NCBI RefSeq assembly: GCF_900169075.1
Contig: NZ_LT827014.1
Location: 496,001-560,000 of the forward strand
Length of the DNA stretch: 64,000 bases
DNA from: Chryseobacterium phocaeense
GTDB taxonomy: Bacteria; Bacteroidota; Bacteroidia; Flavobacteriales; Weeksellaceae
Direction: 5' to 3'
In this document: one piece after another, positions 43,773-52,027 of the stretch
Layout of the letters: each line of letters begins with the position of its first letter
How positions within the stretch are numbered: the stretch's first letter is position 1
Position numbers and translations under genes: made by a program
Notes under the pieces: generated by a model
Told to the model about the DNA's origin: nothing
Database searches by the model: none
What the model saw: the letters and a program-made list of their open reading frames with translations, nothing else

Positions 43773-44252
43773 ATGAATGAACATTTAATTATACCGGAAA
43801 ACATTAAGGAAGTACTTAATAATATTAAAAATATATCACTGCATCTGGCGGAACTGCCTTTGCAGGCGCATCCAAAGCTTCCGCAATTTGACAGAAGTAT
43901 CAGGGTGCTGGATATCGATGCCAAATCCAGGCAGCAGTTTATCTGCTTCAGATATGAGCAGGTCCTGAAAGACAAAGAAACGGGGGAAGAGATCAATATT
44001 GCTCTTCCCGCCCCGGAGTGGATAATCTATAAAGAGACATGGAGCTATCTCCGTGATAACAATAATGATCCTATCGAGCTGCCGTTGGCTGATTCCAAAG
44101 ATAATCTGGCCGTCGATAAGGTGAAAGTTCCCAGTTATCAGTATATGCTTTGGCTGCTGAAGAATAGTAAAGTTGGCTTTATCGAGCTTCTGACGTCTTA
44201 TCTGGATGAATTTGTGAAAACAAATAAAGAAGATCTGAATACACTTTCCTAA
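43773..44252 (+). CDS. 159-aa protein, toxin locus
   Basis: A cytoplasmic-type protein, helical at both ends (IPENIKEVLNNIKNISLHLAE; YMLWLLKNSKVGFIELLTSY) with a beta-rich centre (FICFRYEQVLKDKETGEEIN). No family recognised. It lies 19 bp after the fibre-like gene and is followed 15 bp later by an intrinsic terminator, so it closes the first transcript of the locus. A chaperone or adaptor for loading the toxin would fit size and position, but nothing in its sequence proves this. Confidence 0.65.
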   Translation: MNEHLIIPENIKEVLNNIKNISLHLAELPLQAHPKLPQFDRSIRVLDIDAKSRQQFICFRYEQVLKDKETGEEINIALPAPEWIIYKETWSYLRDNNNDPIELPLADSKDNLAVDKVKVPSYQYMLWLLKNSKVGFIELLTSYLDEFVKTNKEDLNTLS

Positions 44253-44267
44253 GAAGTATGAATTGAT

Positions 44268-44293
44268 GGCAGAGCATTATGCTCTGCCTTTTT
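44268..44293 (+). terminator. Intrinsic terminator in front of the toxin gene
   Basis: GGCAGAGCAT (44268-44277), one base, ATGCTCTGCC (44279-44288), then five T. It stands between the 159-aa gene and the toxin gene. It also covers an in-frame ATG at 44263-44268, which argues that the toxin starts further down, at 44311. Confidence 0.8.
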
Positions 44294-44310
44294 CAAAAAT
44301 CGAAAAAATT

Positions 44311-46722
44311 ATGGAAACACTTGAACTTAGAGAGATAATCAGTAAAGATTGGCGTACTGATGGTTATATAAAAAAGCAGCTGCTATGCAACAAATTAAAG
44401 TATAATAATGACTTAAGCAGGTTTCGTATTCTGGACTATAACATTAACGACTATGATAAAATTGCGGAAGAAAAGTATATAAAGGATGATAAGGAAAATA
44501 TCATCCACTTAAATACTTACCTGAATAAAAATAAAGAACTTGTAGATCTGGTCCAGCAGCAGTGCGAAATAAAATTTGAGATCAATGCTGCAGAAGAGAA
44601 AATTTCCTGTCAGCTCATTTATTTTTATCACAGGGATGCTGATAAAGAAGAGCTTAGAAGAAAGAAAGCGATTATATTGGAAACTTTTTCTTATAAGGAC
44701 TTCAGAAATTTAGTAATGTATGTCGGCTATGATGATTTTGAGAATTATCCTGAATATAAAAATTATTTCACAGAAATTTTTAAATCCGGTTTTCTTAAAG
44801 CTAAAAGTGCTGACGAGCTTAAATTCCTTTATACGCATACTCCCGAATTTATTCTTAGAGAAATGGCTCTTGATAATGAAATTGTATTTGGACATTTGCT
44901 TGCTTTAACCAAGCTTGATGATACAGGGATTTTCAGTGGCTGGAAAGACGGGAGCTCAGCTTTGGTTAATGTATTGAAAGCATTTCCGGATCATATTTTT
45001 TTACTTAACAAATTCAGGAAAAGCCCCGAACTGTGCAACAGGATTTACTTCAATCTTGACGGGGCAAGCGAATTTGATGGAGAAATGAAGTCAAACCGGA
45101 TCATTTTTTCCACTATTTTAATGCAGTATTGCCTGTTTTCTCACAATCGCCCAAAGTCGGGAGCTCCTACTTTCAGGATAGGAAATGAATATAAGGTAAA
45201 TACTGAAGTTTTTGGGCTGTCAGGAGATCTACTGGGTTTTGGAAAATCAGATGAAAAAACCTTTTTTCTTCAGCAGCAAAAGGAAGTAGTAAAGAGAGTT
45301 TTAATTGTTCCCAAAGAAGCAGATCCCAATGCAGCAGAAATGACAACCGAAGATTTGGATGAAGGAGCTGAGTTTTATCCGCTTGAAATGGTTTATTTTA
45401 TAGAGCAGCGTCAGTCAGAAACCTATAATGAAGCAGAACAGGAAGGTGCTGTTGTAATGATGGTTCCGGCTATCTATGTGAAGGCATTGGCTGACGCAGA
45501 AAAATGGGAAGACATTAATGAAACGATCCGGATTGTGGCAGATATGTTTGGAATTGTTTTTGGAATCGGTGCATTGGCACTATCAGGAAATCCTTATGTA
45601 TTATTGGTCGCAGCGGCAGACTTAAGTTTAGCGTTACCCGATCTTACCATACAGGTATTCCGGGAGGAAATTGCTAAACTTCCGGGAGGAGAAGAGTTCC
45701 TCCGGCAATGGGACCTTATTTATCAGGTAGTGGGAAGCGCCGTGGCATTACCACAGCTTGCAGTTGGCTTGTCACAAGCCGTTGCTGCGTTTTACAGAGG
45801 CTGTTTAAGTATGCTTAAATTGCCCCAAACAGCAGAAAAAGTAAGACAAGGATTGCGTGCAATGGCAATTTCCGTATTTTTGGATATAAATTCTGGACGC
45901 TTTGAACGTAGTCAGTTAAAATTTTTGCAAACGTCAGAATGGGTGATTCCCAGTGGTGGTTTCTTTGATAGTATTTCTGGAATCAGGTTAGAAAATGTAA
46001 GTGCAGCTTTTATAGAAATAGCAAATGAAACGGGTAAGGCAAGTAAGCAAGAATACATGCTAATTTACAGAGGTCTACCAGTAGCAAAGGGAAATAAATA
46101 TATTAAACCCTATTCAGATTTAATACAAAAAATCAAGCAAGCTAGTTATAGTGAGGAAAAATTGACAAATGTTCTTGAAGAAACTTTAGATGATACTTGG
46201 CAATACTTTCCCAAGGAAAGCGCATCAGGCAACTCTTATACTACTACAAATTTGGAAAATATATATACAGTAGGTTCAAAAAAAGAATTTGAGAAAGGGG
46301 TAAAATATTTGTCAGAAAAAGAACGAGAGACTTATGAAATTTTTGTACAGTATGATAAAATTGTAAACTCAGAAGGGAATTTATTAGACACCCGCGGCAG
46401 TATTTCTATTTTAGAAGATGGATCTCCTGCTGAAACAGAATATGCTATTTTTGTGATGTCAGCGGAAGGGCACATTTATTTATCTAAAAACTATGCCTAT
46501 GGAAAATTTCATCATTCTACTTTTTTAGCTGGAAAACCAGTTGCAGCAGCTGGGGAAATGGTAGTGGAAGAAGGACTTATTAAAATTGTAACCGATGGGA
46601 GTGGTCATTATCAACCACCATTAGATATGGTGAAAACGAGTTTGTTAAAGGAATTAGGACAAAGAAGTTATTTTGGTTATACAAACAAAAAAGAAAACAT
46701 TAAATTTAATCACGGATTTTAA
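44311..46722 (+). CDS. Polymorphic-toxin-like protein with exchangeable C-terminal domain
   Basis: An 803-aa protein counted from ATG 44311. The start is chosen there because upstream in-frame codons lie in a terminator hairpin. Residues 1-390 are of unknown fold. About 395-515 is hydrophobic (IRIVADMFGIVFGIGALALSG, NPYVLLVAAADLSLALPD), like pre-toxin membrane-active regions. A junction SEWVIPSGGFF at 542-552 is followed by a clearly more AT-rich C-terminal domain of about 250 residues, with HHSTFLAGKPVAAAGE and SGHYQPP near its end; I recall this motif pair from bacterial toxin tips and plant IQM proteins. A small gene follows at once, as an immunity gene would. Activity is unknown. Confidence 0.65.
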   Translation: METLELREIISKDWRTDGYIKKQLLCNKLKYNNDLSRFRILDYNINDYDKIAEEKYIKDDKENIIHLNTYLNKNKELVDLVQQQCEIKFEINAAEEKISCQLIYFYHRDADKEELRRKKAIILETFSYKDFRNLVMYVGYDDFENYPEYKNYFTEIFKSGFLKAKSADELKFLYTHTPEFILREMALDNEIVFGHLLALTKLDDTGIFSGWKDGSSALVNVLKAFPDHIFLLNKFRKSPELCNRIYFNLDGASEFDGEMKSNRIIFSTILMQYCLFSHNRPKSGAPTFRIGNEYKVNTEVFGLSGDLLGFGKSDEKTFFLQQQKEVVKRVLIVPKEADPNAAEMTTEDLDEGAEFYPLEMVYFIEQRQSETYNEAEQEGAVVMMVPAIYVKALADAEKWEDINETIRIVADMFGIVFGIGALALSGNPYVLLVAAADLSLALPDLTIQVFREEIAKLPGGEEFLRQWDLIYQVVGSAVALPQLAVGLSQAVAAFYRGCLSMLKLPQTAEKVRQGLRAMAISVFLDINSGRFERSQLKFLQTSEWVIPSGGFFDSISGIRLENVSAAFIEIANETGKASKQEYMLIYRGLPVAKGNKYIKPYSDLIQKIKQASYSEEKLTNVLEETLDDTWQYFPKESASGNSYTTTNLENIYTVGSKKEFEKGVKYLSEKERETYEIFVQYDKIVNSEGNLLDTRGSISILEDGSPAETEYAIFVMSAEGHIYLSKNYAYGKFHHSTFLAGKPVAAAGEMVVEEGLIKIVTDGSGHYQPPLDMVKTSLLKELGQRSYFGYTNKKENIKFNHGF

Positions 46723-46732
46723 AATATATTCT

Positions 46733-47065
46733 ATGGATCAAAAATTAATATTAGATGCAATTCATGCAGCAGTGTGGAGAAAAAGAATAAGCCAAATCTA
46801 TACACATAAGGATTTGTATAAGTTTGTAACTGGAGACATAGATTTAACTAATCTAAAAATTGATATTGTTTTAAGAAATAAAGAAGTTTTTGAATGGATA
46901 ATAAAACATCCCGAATATGATTATAAAGGAGTATTAGAATCACCAAATACGAATGAAGATCTTTTTAGATTTTTTAACATATATTATGAAGATATTATTT
47001 TCAAGTTAAATAAATATTTAAGTGAAGATTATATTATTAAATTATCAGAAATAGAAGCTATGTAA
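46733..47065 (+). CDS. Candidate immunity protein
   Basis: A 110-aa acidic helical protein (MDQKLILDAIHAAVWRK at the start), 10 bp after the toxin stop, in DNA visibly more AT-rich than the rest of the locus. ATG 46733 is preferred to an in-frame start within the toxin gene (46673). WIIKHPEYDYKGVLESP and LFRFFNIYYEDIIFKL are its most distinct parts. Size, position and composition fit an immunity gene co-acquired with the toxin tip. No family recognised. Confidence 0.55.
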   Translation: MDQKLILDAIHAAVWRKRISQIYTHKDLYKFVTGDIDLTNLKIDIVLRNKEVFEWIIKHPEYDYKGVLESPNTNEDLFRFFNIYYEDIIFKLNKYLSEDYIIKLSEIEAM

Positions 47066-47079
47066 ACAATAATTTTAAG

Positions 47080-47105
47080 CCACTCAAAAGTTGAGTGGTT
47101 TATTT
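47080..47105 (+). terminator. Terminator of the toxin/immunity transcript
   Basis: CCACTCAA (47080-47087), loop AAG, TTGAGTGG (47091-47098), then TTTATTTTT. It lies 14 bp past the immunity stop. Confidence 0.85.
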
Positions 47106-47150
47106 TTCACTTATAAATATTGCAATTCCTTATTTTGAATCTGAATAACG

Positions 47151-47246
47151 AAGTGTTTCAAAGGAAAAGACTTTCGCATGTTTAGTCCCTCAGAATGGGT
47201 CATCCCAAGTGCAGGATTCTTGTATCTAACCAGATCAGAGAAATGA
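47151..47246 (+). pseudogene. Displaced toxin-junction remnant
   Basis: In one frame this encodes FKGKDFRMFSPSEWVIPSAG followed by FL and a stop at 47244. It aligns without gaps to FERSQLKFLQTSEWVIPSGG at the start of the exchangeable domain of the 44311-46722 toxin. It lacks a start, lies after a terminator and stops within ten residues. It is best read as the decayed 5' end of an older toxin tip pushed downstream when the present tip was acquired. Confidence 0.6.
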
Positions 47247-47300
47247 GATTAGTAACCCTTTAAGGAATTTAAATACCTTTTTTACCTTAAAATTTAAATC

Positions 47301-47338
47301 AAAAAAACCAGCCAGCGCGAAAACCTCACGCTGGCTGG
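47301..47338 (-). terminator. Terminator for the 47933-47451 lipoprotein
   Basis: CCAGCCAGCG (47308-47317) and CGCTGGCTGG (47329-47338) pair around an 11-nt loop, followed on the minus strand by seven T (47301-47307). It lies about 110 bp after the stop. Confidence 0.8.
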
Positions 47339-47450
47339 CTACAATATAATTAACAACTCAAGATCAATTTTAAAAACAGATCAATAGCTGATTCCAGCTA
47401 TTGATCTTACCAATGTACCAAAAAACTTATATGAGAAAAACTAATGTTTT

Positions 47451-47933
47451 TTATTTGGCGGTGTAGGTGTAGTTTTTATGAAGATTCTGACCGGCAGCAA
47501 TGATTGTGTTTTCTACATTCGTTTCCACATTTCCATTGATTTCAGCTTTATAGCTTACGGAAAGGGGAGCCCCGTCATGATTGACGATTCCAACGTTCAA
47601 CCCTCCAAAATTATAAGGCTTTACGGTTTCAAAGACATAGGTTTTAGTTGAACCCGTAAAATCAGTGACATCCAAAAGGATATCATCCTCATTGCCCTGC
47701 GTTACTCCGTTCATTTTCCAAACCGGTGATCCATATTGGCTCGCATCATGATTTCCTGCATTTACCGCAATATCCACCTGGTCATTGGAATCCGCTCCGT
47801 TCACAGTTACCGTAAATTTAATCGGTGATTTTGCGAAAGAAGGGTTGTCATCATCCTTGCTGCATGCTGTAAAAACAGTTACGGCGGATGCTGTGATAAA
47901 AAGACTGAAAATAATTTGTTTTATCCTTAGCAT
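47451..47933 (-). CDS. Small lipoprotein with beta-sandwich domain
   Basis: A 160-aa lipoprotein: signal and lipobox IIFSLFITASAVTVFTACSK, an Asp-rich DDD tether, then about 130 residues of Ig-like beta structure (IKFTVTVNGADSNDQVDIAV, SKTYVFET-type strands). The SKDDD start is the usual surface-lipoprotein type tether of Bacteroidota. No family recognised; it stands as a single gene with its own promoter box and terminator. Confidence 0.75.
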   Translation of the reverse strand: MLRIKQIIFSLFITASAVTVFTACSKDDDNPSFAKSPIKFTVTVNGADSNDQVDIAVNAGNHDASQYGSPVWKMNGVTQGNEDDILLDVTDFTGSTKTYVFETVKPYNFGGLNVGIVNHDGAPLSVSYKAEINGNVETNVENTIIAAGQNLHKNYTYTAK

Positions 47934-47966
47934 TTTAAAATTCTTGTTTTAATTATTTCTTAGGGA

Positions 47967-47974
47967 CAAATCTA
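47967..47974 (-). promoter_or_regulatory. Predicted -7 box (TAGATTTG) of the 47933 lipoprotein
   Basis: Minus-strand TAGATTTG matches TAnnTTTG, 34 bp before the ATG. A -33 TTG was not clear. Confidence 0.5.
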
Positions 47975-48204
47975 AAGACGGTTGATGACAGGTCCAATAC
48001 AGAGAAATGAGGATTTTTGTCTACCGGGATTTAGGTAGATGTCATTAATTACAATTGTTTTGATAAATTTTATTAACAGTAAATCAGTTTGTTGTAAAAA
48101 TTTTTAATTCTTTTTTACAGAACTCCATGCAAGATTTTGAAAAAAAAGGATTTTATAGATGAGTACTCAATACAATTTATGTTTAATGTTAAAAAAAGAA
48201 CGAA

Positions 48205-48789
48205 ATGAAGAATTTAATAGTACTTAAAGTGATTACCACCGTTTTAGTTATATCCATCATCTTCTCCCTGTTCTCATGTATCGATGAGGACAGGATTGAA
48301 GTACCCCCTGTGAAACTCGAGGATGTTAACGGCAGCTATAAGGGGAGGCTGATTACGGTGCAGGGAGAGTTCAGAAATGAAAAAGTTGTGGACTTCAAGA
48401 TAAAAAAAGACACCCTTGAATTTCCGGAATTTCCAATCAAAGAAATCGTAACGGCAGTTGTAAAAGATCCCGTGAAAGTACAGAATGCCCTTACAGCAAT
48501 GGGAAAAGTAAAATATAAAGTAAAGTATGCTTCCGTCCTCAATGCTGAAAAAAACTGGGTGGAACTCACGTTTGCGCCAAAAGAACTTGAATTGCAGATT
48601 CCGGTAGATGGCGTGAATAAAAAAACAATAGTGACAATGGTTGCAAAACAGAAAGGATATTTTGTAGGATTGGATTATACGCTGAGGTTTGTCCTTGCTG
48701 CAGAAAAGCTCACAGTAGACGGCGTACAGCTGAATCCCTTTGAACCGATTTATTATAACTTTCCTTATTGTGTAAAAACAGGAAACTAG
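48205..48789 (+). CDS. Lipoprotein, possibly DUF4840-like
   Basis: A 194-aa lipoprotein with signal and lipobox (TVLVISIIFSLFSCIDED). The mature part opens with VNGSYKGRLITVQGEF, a pattern of DUF4840-type Bacteroidota proteins, and continues as beta strands with a Lys-rich centre. The family name is a weak match from memory. It lies 92 bp before an ECF sigma factor gene that has its own promoter box. Confidence 0.7.
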   Translation: MKNLIVLKVITTVLVISIIFSLFSCIDEDRIEVPPVKLEDVNGSYKGRLITVQGEFRNEKVVDFKIKKDTLEFPEFPIKEIVTAVVKDPVKVQNALTAMGKVKYKVKYASVLNAEKNWVELTFAPKELELQIPVDGVNKKTIVTMVAKQKGYFVGLDYTLRFVLAAEKLTVDGVQLNPFEPIYYNFPYCVKTGN

Positions 48790-48828
48790 AAAAAGAGAAA
48801 AATAGGCTGTAATTTTCATAATGCGGTC

Positions 48829-48836
48829 TATTTTTG
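48829..48836 (+). promoter_or_regulatory. Predicted -7 box (TATTTTTG) of the ECF sigma operon
   Basis: TATTTTTG matches TAnnTTTG, 45 bp before ATG 48882. A TTG codon in the frame at 48834 would sit inside the promoter, which supports the later start. Confidence 0.5.
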
Positions 48837-48881
48837 CTTAAAATTTTTAATCGGTTGCTAAAAAACCGGTCTTATTCATAC

Positions 48882-49448
48882 ATGGAAGAAAACAAGGAGC
48901 AGATTTTGATCAGACGCCTTCTCGCGAAGGAAGAAGCTGCCTGGAAAGAACTTTTCGGAATGCATTCCGGAAATCTTGCCGGGGTCTGTTCCCGTTACCT
49001 TCCGGGAAAAGATGATGTGCATGATGTGCTGCAAAACAGCTTTATAAAAATGTTCCGGTCTATAGAAACATTTGAGTACAGGGGCATCGGTTCACTTAAA
49101 GCCTGGATGATGAGGATTACGGTGAATGAGGCTTTAAAGCATATAAAGCAGCACTCCGGTATTATGGCAGATGCAGACGTGAATGAATTTCCGGATATTT
49201 CCGGCGATGAAGAACCCGATCTTGAAGAAGTTTCGCAGGCTGTCATTATGAAAATGATCCAATCATTACCGGATGGGTACAGAACGGTATTTAATCTGTT
49301 TGTATTTGAGAAGAAAAGCCATAAGGAGATTGCAGGGCTTCTGGGAATAGCAGAAAATTCTTCCGCCTCCCAGTTTCACAGGGCAAAAGGAATGCTTGCC
49401 CGGAAAATTAATGAATATAAAATGTCAAAAGAAGCACAATATGAATGA
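48882..49448 (+). CDS. ECF RNA polymerase sigma factor
   Basis: A 188-aa sigma-70 factor of the ECF group. Region 2 is seen in AWKELFGMHSGNLAGVCSRY, DVHDVLQNSFIKMFRSIETF and SLKAWMMRITVNEAL; region 4 in LPDGYRTVFNLFVFEKKSHKEIA and AENSSASQFHRAKGML. ATG 48882 is chosen because codons upstream fall in the promoter. Its stop overlaps the start of the next gene by 8 bp; that gene probably encodes its membrane partner. Confidence 0.93.
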   Translation: MEENKEQILIRRLLAKEEAAWKELFGMHSGNLAGVCSRYLPGKDDVHDVLQNSFIKMFRSIETFEYRGIGSLKAWMMRITVNEALKHIKQHSGIMADADVNEFPDISGDEEPDLEEVSQAVIMKMIQSLPDGYRTVFNLFVFEKKSHKEIAGLLGIAENSSASQFHRAKGMLARKINEYKMSKEAQYE

Positions 49449-50841
49449 TCAGTGGTTAAATGATCTGCACAGGAAAATGGAAGACCACGAAGAGGATATT
49501 CCGGATGGGCTGTGGGATGATATTAAAAATGAACTTTTTTCTGATGAGAAAGAAACCGGAATGGCAGCAGGTTTAATGCCGGAAACGGATAAAGAAGAAA
49601 GCAAAAAAAATATTTCTGAAAAGCCTGGAAGATCCCTTCTATACCGTATCAGTGGAATGGCGGCGGCTATTGCCATGCTGTTCTTCACAGGAAAATTGCT
49701 GCTGGACATGAATGCTGAAAAAAATAATCCTCAGATTACAAAAAGATCTGAAAGTGAAAATACTATTAAAAACAATGACCACAAGACGACAGAATCTGTA
49801 CAGCCTCCAAATGTGGATATCCCGGGAGCTGCGAATATGGGATCAGGTGAAAAATATAGCAACTTAGTAAATATAATTTCGGAAAAAACTGACATTAGTA
49901 AGATGGTGCAAAGCGTCTTTAATAAAGAAATAATAGACAACAAGAGTGCAGAATTGAAGAAAAACGAAGATCCCAAACTTGTAACAAAAGAAGTACCACC
50001 TGCTTACAGTTCATTTCCTCCGATAAATGAAAATCCTGTAATAAAAGAGAACCAAAGTGATGATGAAATCTTTAATACAACCGAAGATAAAATATCCGAA
50101 AAGTATGCAGCTAATGACAGTCCAAAAACATCCGGAAGAAAATCAAAAAAATGGATGCTGAGTATGCTTACAGGAAATGTTTCATCTAATGCAGCTGAAC
50201 AGAGATTTCCGGGCTATGCATCCATCAATGGAAGTCCTTTGGCTTTCAGTGATTTTTGGAGTGCCGGTACACAGGATGATCCACTTACCGAGGTTCTGCT
50301 GGCCAATCAGAGCAAAGAGGTTGAAGCAAGGATCCGACATAAAATTCCGGTTATTTTTGGGCTGTCTATGTATTACAGCATTGGAAAAAGATGGGGAATA
50401 GGAACGGGGGTAAATTATACGAAACTAATGTCTGAACTTCACTCAGGAAGCAATTCCAATTATGTAAAGGGTGAACAAAGCATTCACTATATAGGAATCC
50501 CGGTACAGGTTAATTACAATGTCATTCAGAAAGGAAGGTTTACAGGATACGTAACGGGAGGAATTCTTGCAGAAAAAGCAGTAGCAGGAAAGCTTACGAC
50601 AAAATATATTGTAAATGATGCGGTTGAAGAGACTTCGGAAGAGAAAATCAATATTAAGCCCGTACAGTTTTCAGTTAATTCTGCGGTAGGGCTTCAGGTA
50701 AAAATTATTGATAAGATCGGAATATATGCGGAACCGGGAATCGGGTACCATTTCAAAAATGAAAGTGAACTTAATACCATCTATAAAGAAAAACCATTAA
50801 ACTTTAATATGAAGTTCGGAATCAGGGTGTTGCTGGACTAA
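49441..50841 (+). CDS. Membrane protein with C-terminal outer-membrane-type barrel, ECF partner
   Basis: A 466-aa protein. ATG 49441 overlaps the sigma gene. The N-terminus (MNDQWLNDLHRKMEDHEEDI, PDGLWDDIKNEL) is a short cytoplasmic segment, followed by one membrane helix (ISGMAAAIAMLFFTGKLLL), a low-complexity linker to about residue 250, and a beta-barrel-like end (FGLSMYYSIGKRWGIGTGVN, IGIPVQVNYNVIQKGRFTGY, NMKFGIRVLLD). In Bacteroidota such proteins often follow ECF factors and may act as anti-sigma proteins. No zinc motif. Confidence 0.8.
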   Translation: MNDQWLNDLHRKMEDHEEDIPDGLWDDIKNELFSDEKETGMAAGLMPETDKEESKKNISEKPGRSLLYRISGMAAAIAMLFFTGKLLLDMNAEKNNPQITKRSESENTIKNNDHKTTESVQPPNVDIPGAANMGSGEKYSNLVNIISEKTDISKMVQSVFNKEIIDNKSAELKKNEDPKLVTKEVPPAYSSFPPINENPVIKENQSDDEIFNTTEDKISEKYAANDSPKTSGRKSKKWMLSMLTGNVSSNAAEQRFPGYASINGSPLAFSDFWSAGTQDDPLTEVLLANQSKEVEARIRHKIPVIFGLSMYYSIGKRWGIGTGVNYTKLMSELHSGSNSNYVKGEQSIHYIGIPVQVNYNVIQKGRFTGYVTGGILAEKAVAGKLTTKYIVNDAVEETSEEKINIKPVQFSVNSAVGLQVKIIDKIGIYAEPGIGYHFKNESELNTIYKEKPLNFNMKFGIRVLLD

Positions 50842-50884
50842 CTCACTGATATAAATACCAAATCAAACCATAAAAATATATTAT

Positions 50885-51847
50885 ATGAAACCAAAACTGA
50901 TTTTTTTGGCTTTTCTGTTCATGGCCTTTATGAATGTAAAAGCACAGTGTAATCCCACCATTACCAGTCCGCGAATGGGCGTACAATATCCTGACAAAAT
51001 TGTATTCTGCAACAGCGAAGCGGAAACCCTTTCCACTCAAACCTTCGGAAGCTACCAGTGGTACAAACAGGAATGGACCTGGCAGACCCCGAATACCAAT
51101 CCATGGGTGGCTATTCCGGGAGCAACTTCACAAATCCTGACGATCAACGGAACCAATGACCAGCTGCACTACTTTAAAGTTGCTGTTACACAAGGAGACT
51201 GTACCGCAGAAAGTCCAGCGATCATGACAGATGGGTTTGCGTACGCACTGCCCGCGATGATCAGTACCATGACTCCCGGAACCTTTGAAGTGGTAGGACA
51301 GGGCGAGCTGAATGTGTGTAACGGAGCATCCGTGAAATTTGATAATGCTTTTCCCGACCTCTATGGTACCCATGTATGGTACAGCTGTGTACCCAGCAGC
51401 CCGCCTCCCTCTCCCGGAGATCCTTGTGTAATTAGCGGAGCCACGGGAGATACTTATATAGCTACAGAATCTGGTGAATACGGATTTTATGCATGTACGG
51501 AATATTGCCCGGATCAATGTGAGTTTTTAGGAACAGGAAGTTTTGTGAAAGTGAATTTCGGAGACTGGGAGTTCTGCAGTCTCGGAACAGATGAAACAAA
51601 GCCAAAGGAGAACAGCCTCAAAATATACCCGAATCCTACCGCACAGTTTCTGTATATCGGAAAAGAATCGGATAAAATGTATAAAGAGATTTCTGTTATT
51701 GATATGTCCGGAAAAGTGGTCCTTCAGAAAAACAGCCACCGTTTCAACGAGCCTGTGGATGTCAGCAGGCTGGTTCCGGGAAATTATATTATTCTTTCCA
51801 AAGATTCAGAAGGAAATACCTACAAAAACAAGTTCATAAAGAAATAA
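50885..51847 (+). CDS. Secreted protein with type IX secretion (T9SS) sorting domain
   Basis: A 320-aa protein with signal peptide (LIFLAFLFMAFMNVKAQ) and Ig-like repeats rich in Cys, Trp and Pro (SYQWYKQEWTWQTPN, GTHVWYSCVPSSPPPSPG). The last 75 residues are a type A sorting domain: LKIYPNPTAQFLYIG, ISVIDMSGKVVLQK, VSRLVPGNYIILS, ending NKFIKK. It would be exported through the outer membrane by T9SS. It starts 43 bp after the ECF partner gene and may be its target. Confidence 0.88.
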   Translation: MKPKLIFLAFLFMAFMNVKAQCNPTITSPRMGVQYPDKIVFCNSEAETLSTQTFGSYQWYKQEWTWQTPNTNPWVAIPGATSQILTINGTNDQLHYFKVAVTQGDCTAESPAIMTDGFAYALPAMISTMTPGTFEVVGQGELNVCNGASVKFDNAFPDLYGTHVWYSCVPSSPPPSPGDPCVISGATGDTYIATESGEYGFYACTEYCPDQCEFLGTGSFVKVNFGDWEFCSLGTDETKPKENSLKIYPNPTAQFLYIGKESDKMYKEISVIDMSGKVVLQKNSHRFNEPVDVSRLVPGNYIILSKDSEGNTYKNKFIKK

Positions 51848-51886
51848 ATAGCGTCATCCTGAGTTAGTTTTTTTTAATCGCTGATG

Positions 51887-51921
51887 AGCCGGTACAGAGT
51901 ATTTCTGTGCCGGTTTGTTTT
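51887..51921 (+). terminator. Terminator after the T9SS-secreted protein
   Basis: AGCCGGTACAGA and TCTGTGCCGGTT pair with one G-T pair over 51887-51915, followed by TGTTTTT. Confidence 0.75.
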
Positions 51922-52027
51922 TACGTTGATATTTTTCCAAAAATATTTTTAGAACCGGAAAATTGTGAATTTTAAAGTGAATTCTCTGAAAATTTATATT
52001 ATTTATTTTTACTTCAAAAACACAATC

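Noticed and set aside
38485..47065. Prophage
   Set aside because: There is no terminase, portal, capsid, integrase or lysis gene; only one fibre-like protein hints at phage ancestry.
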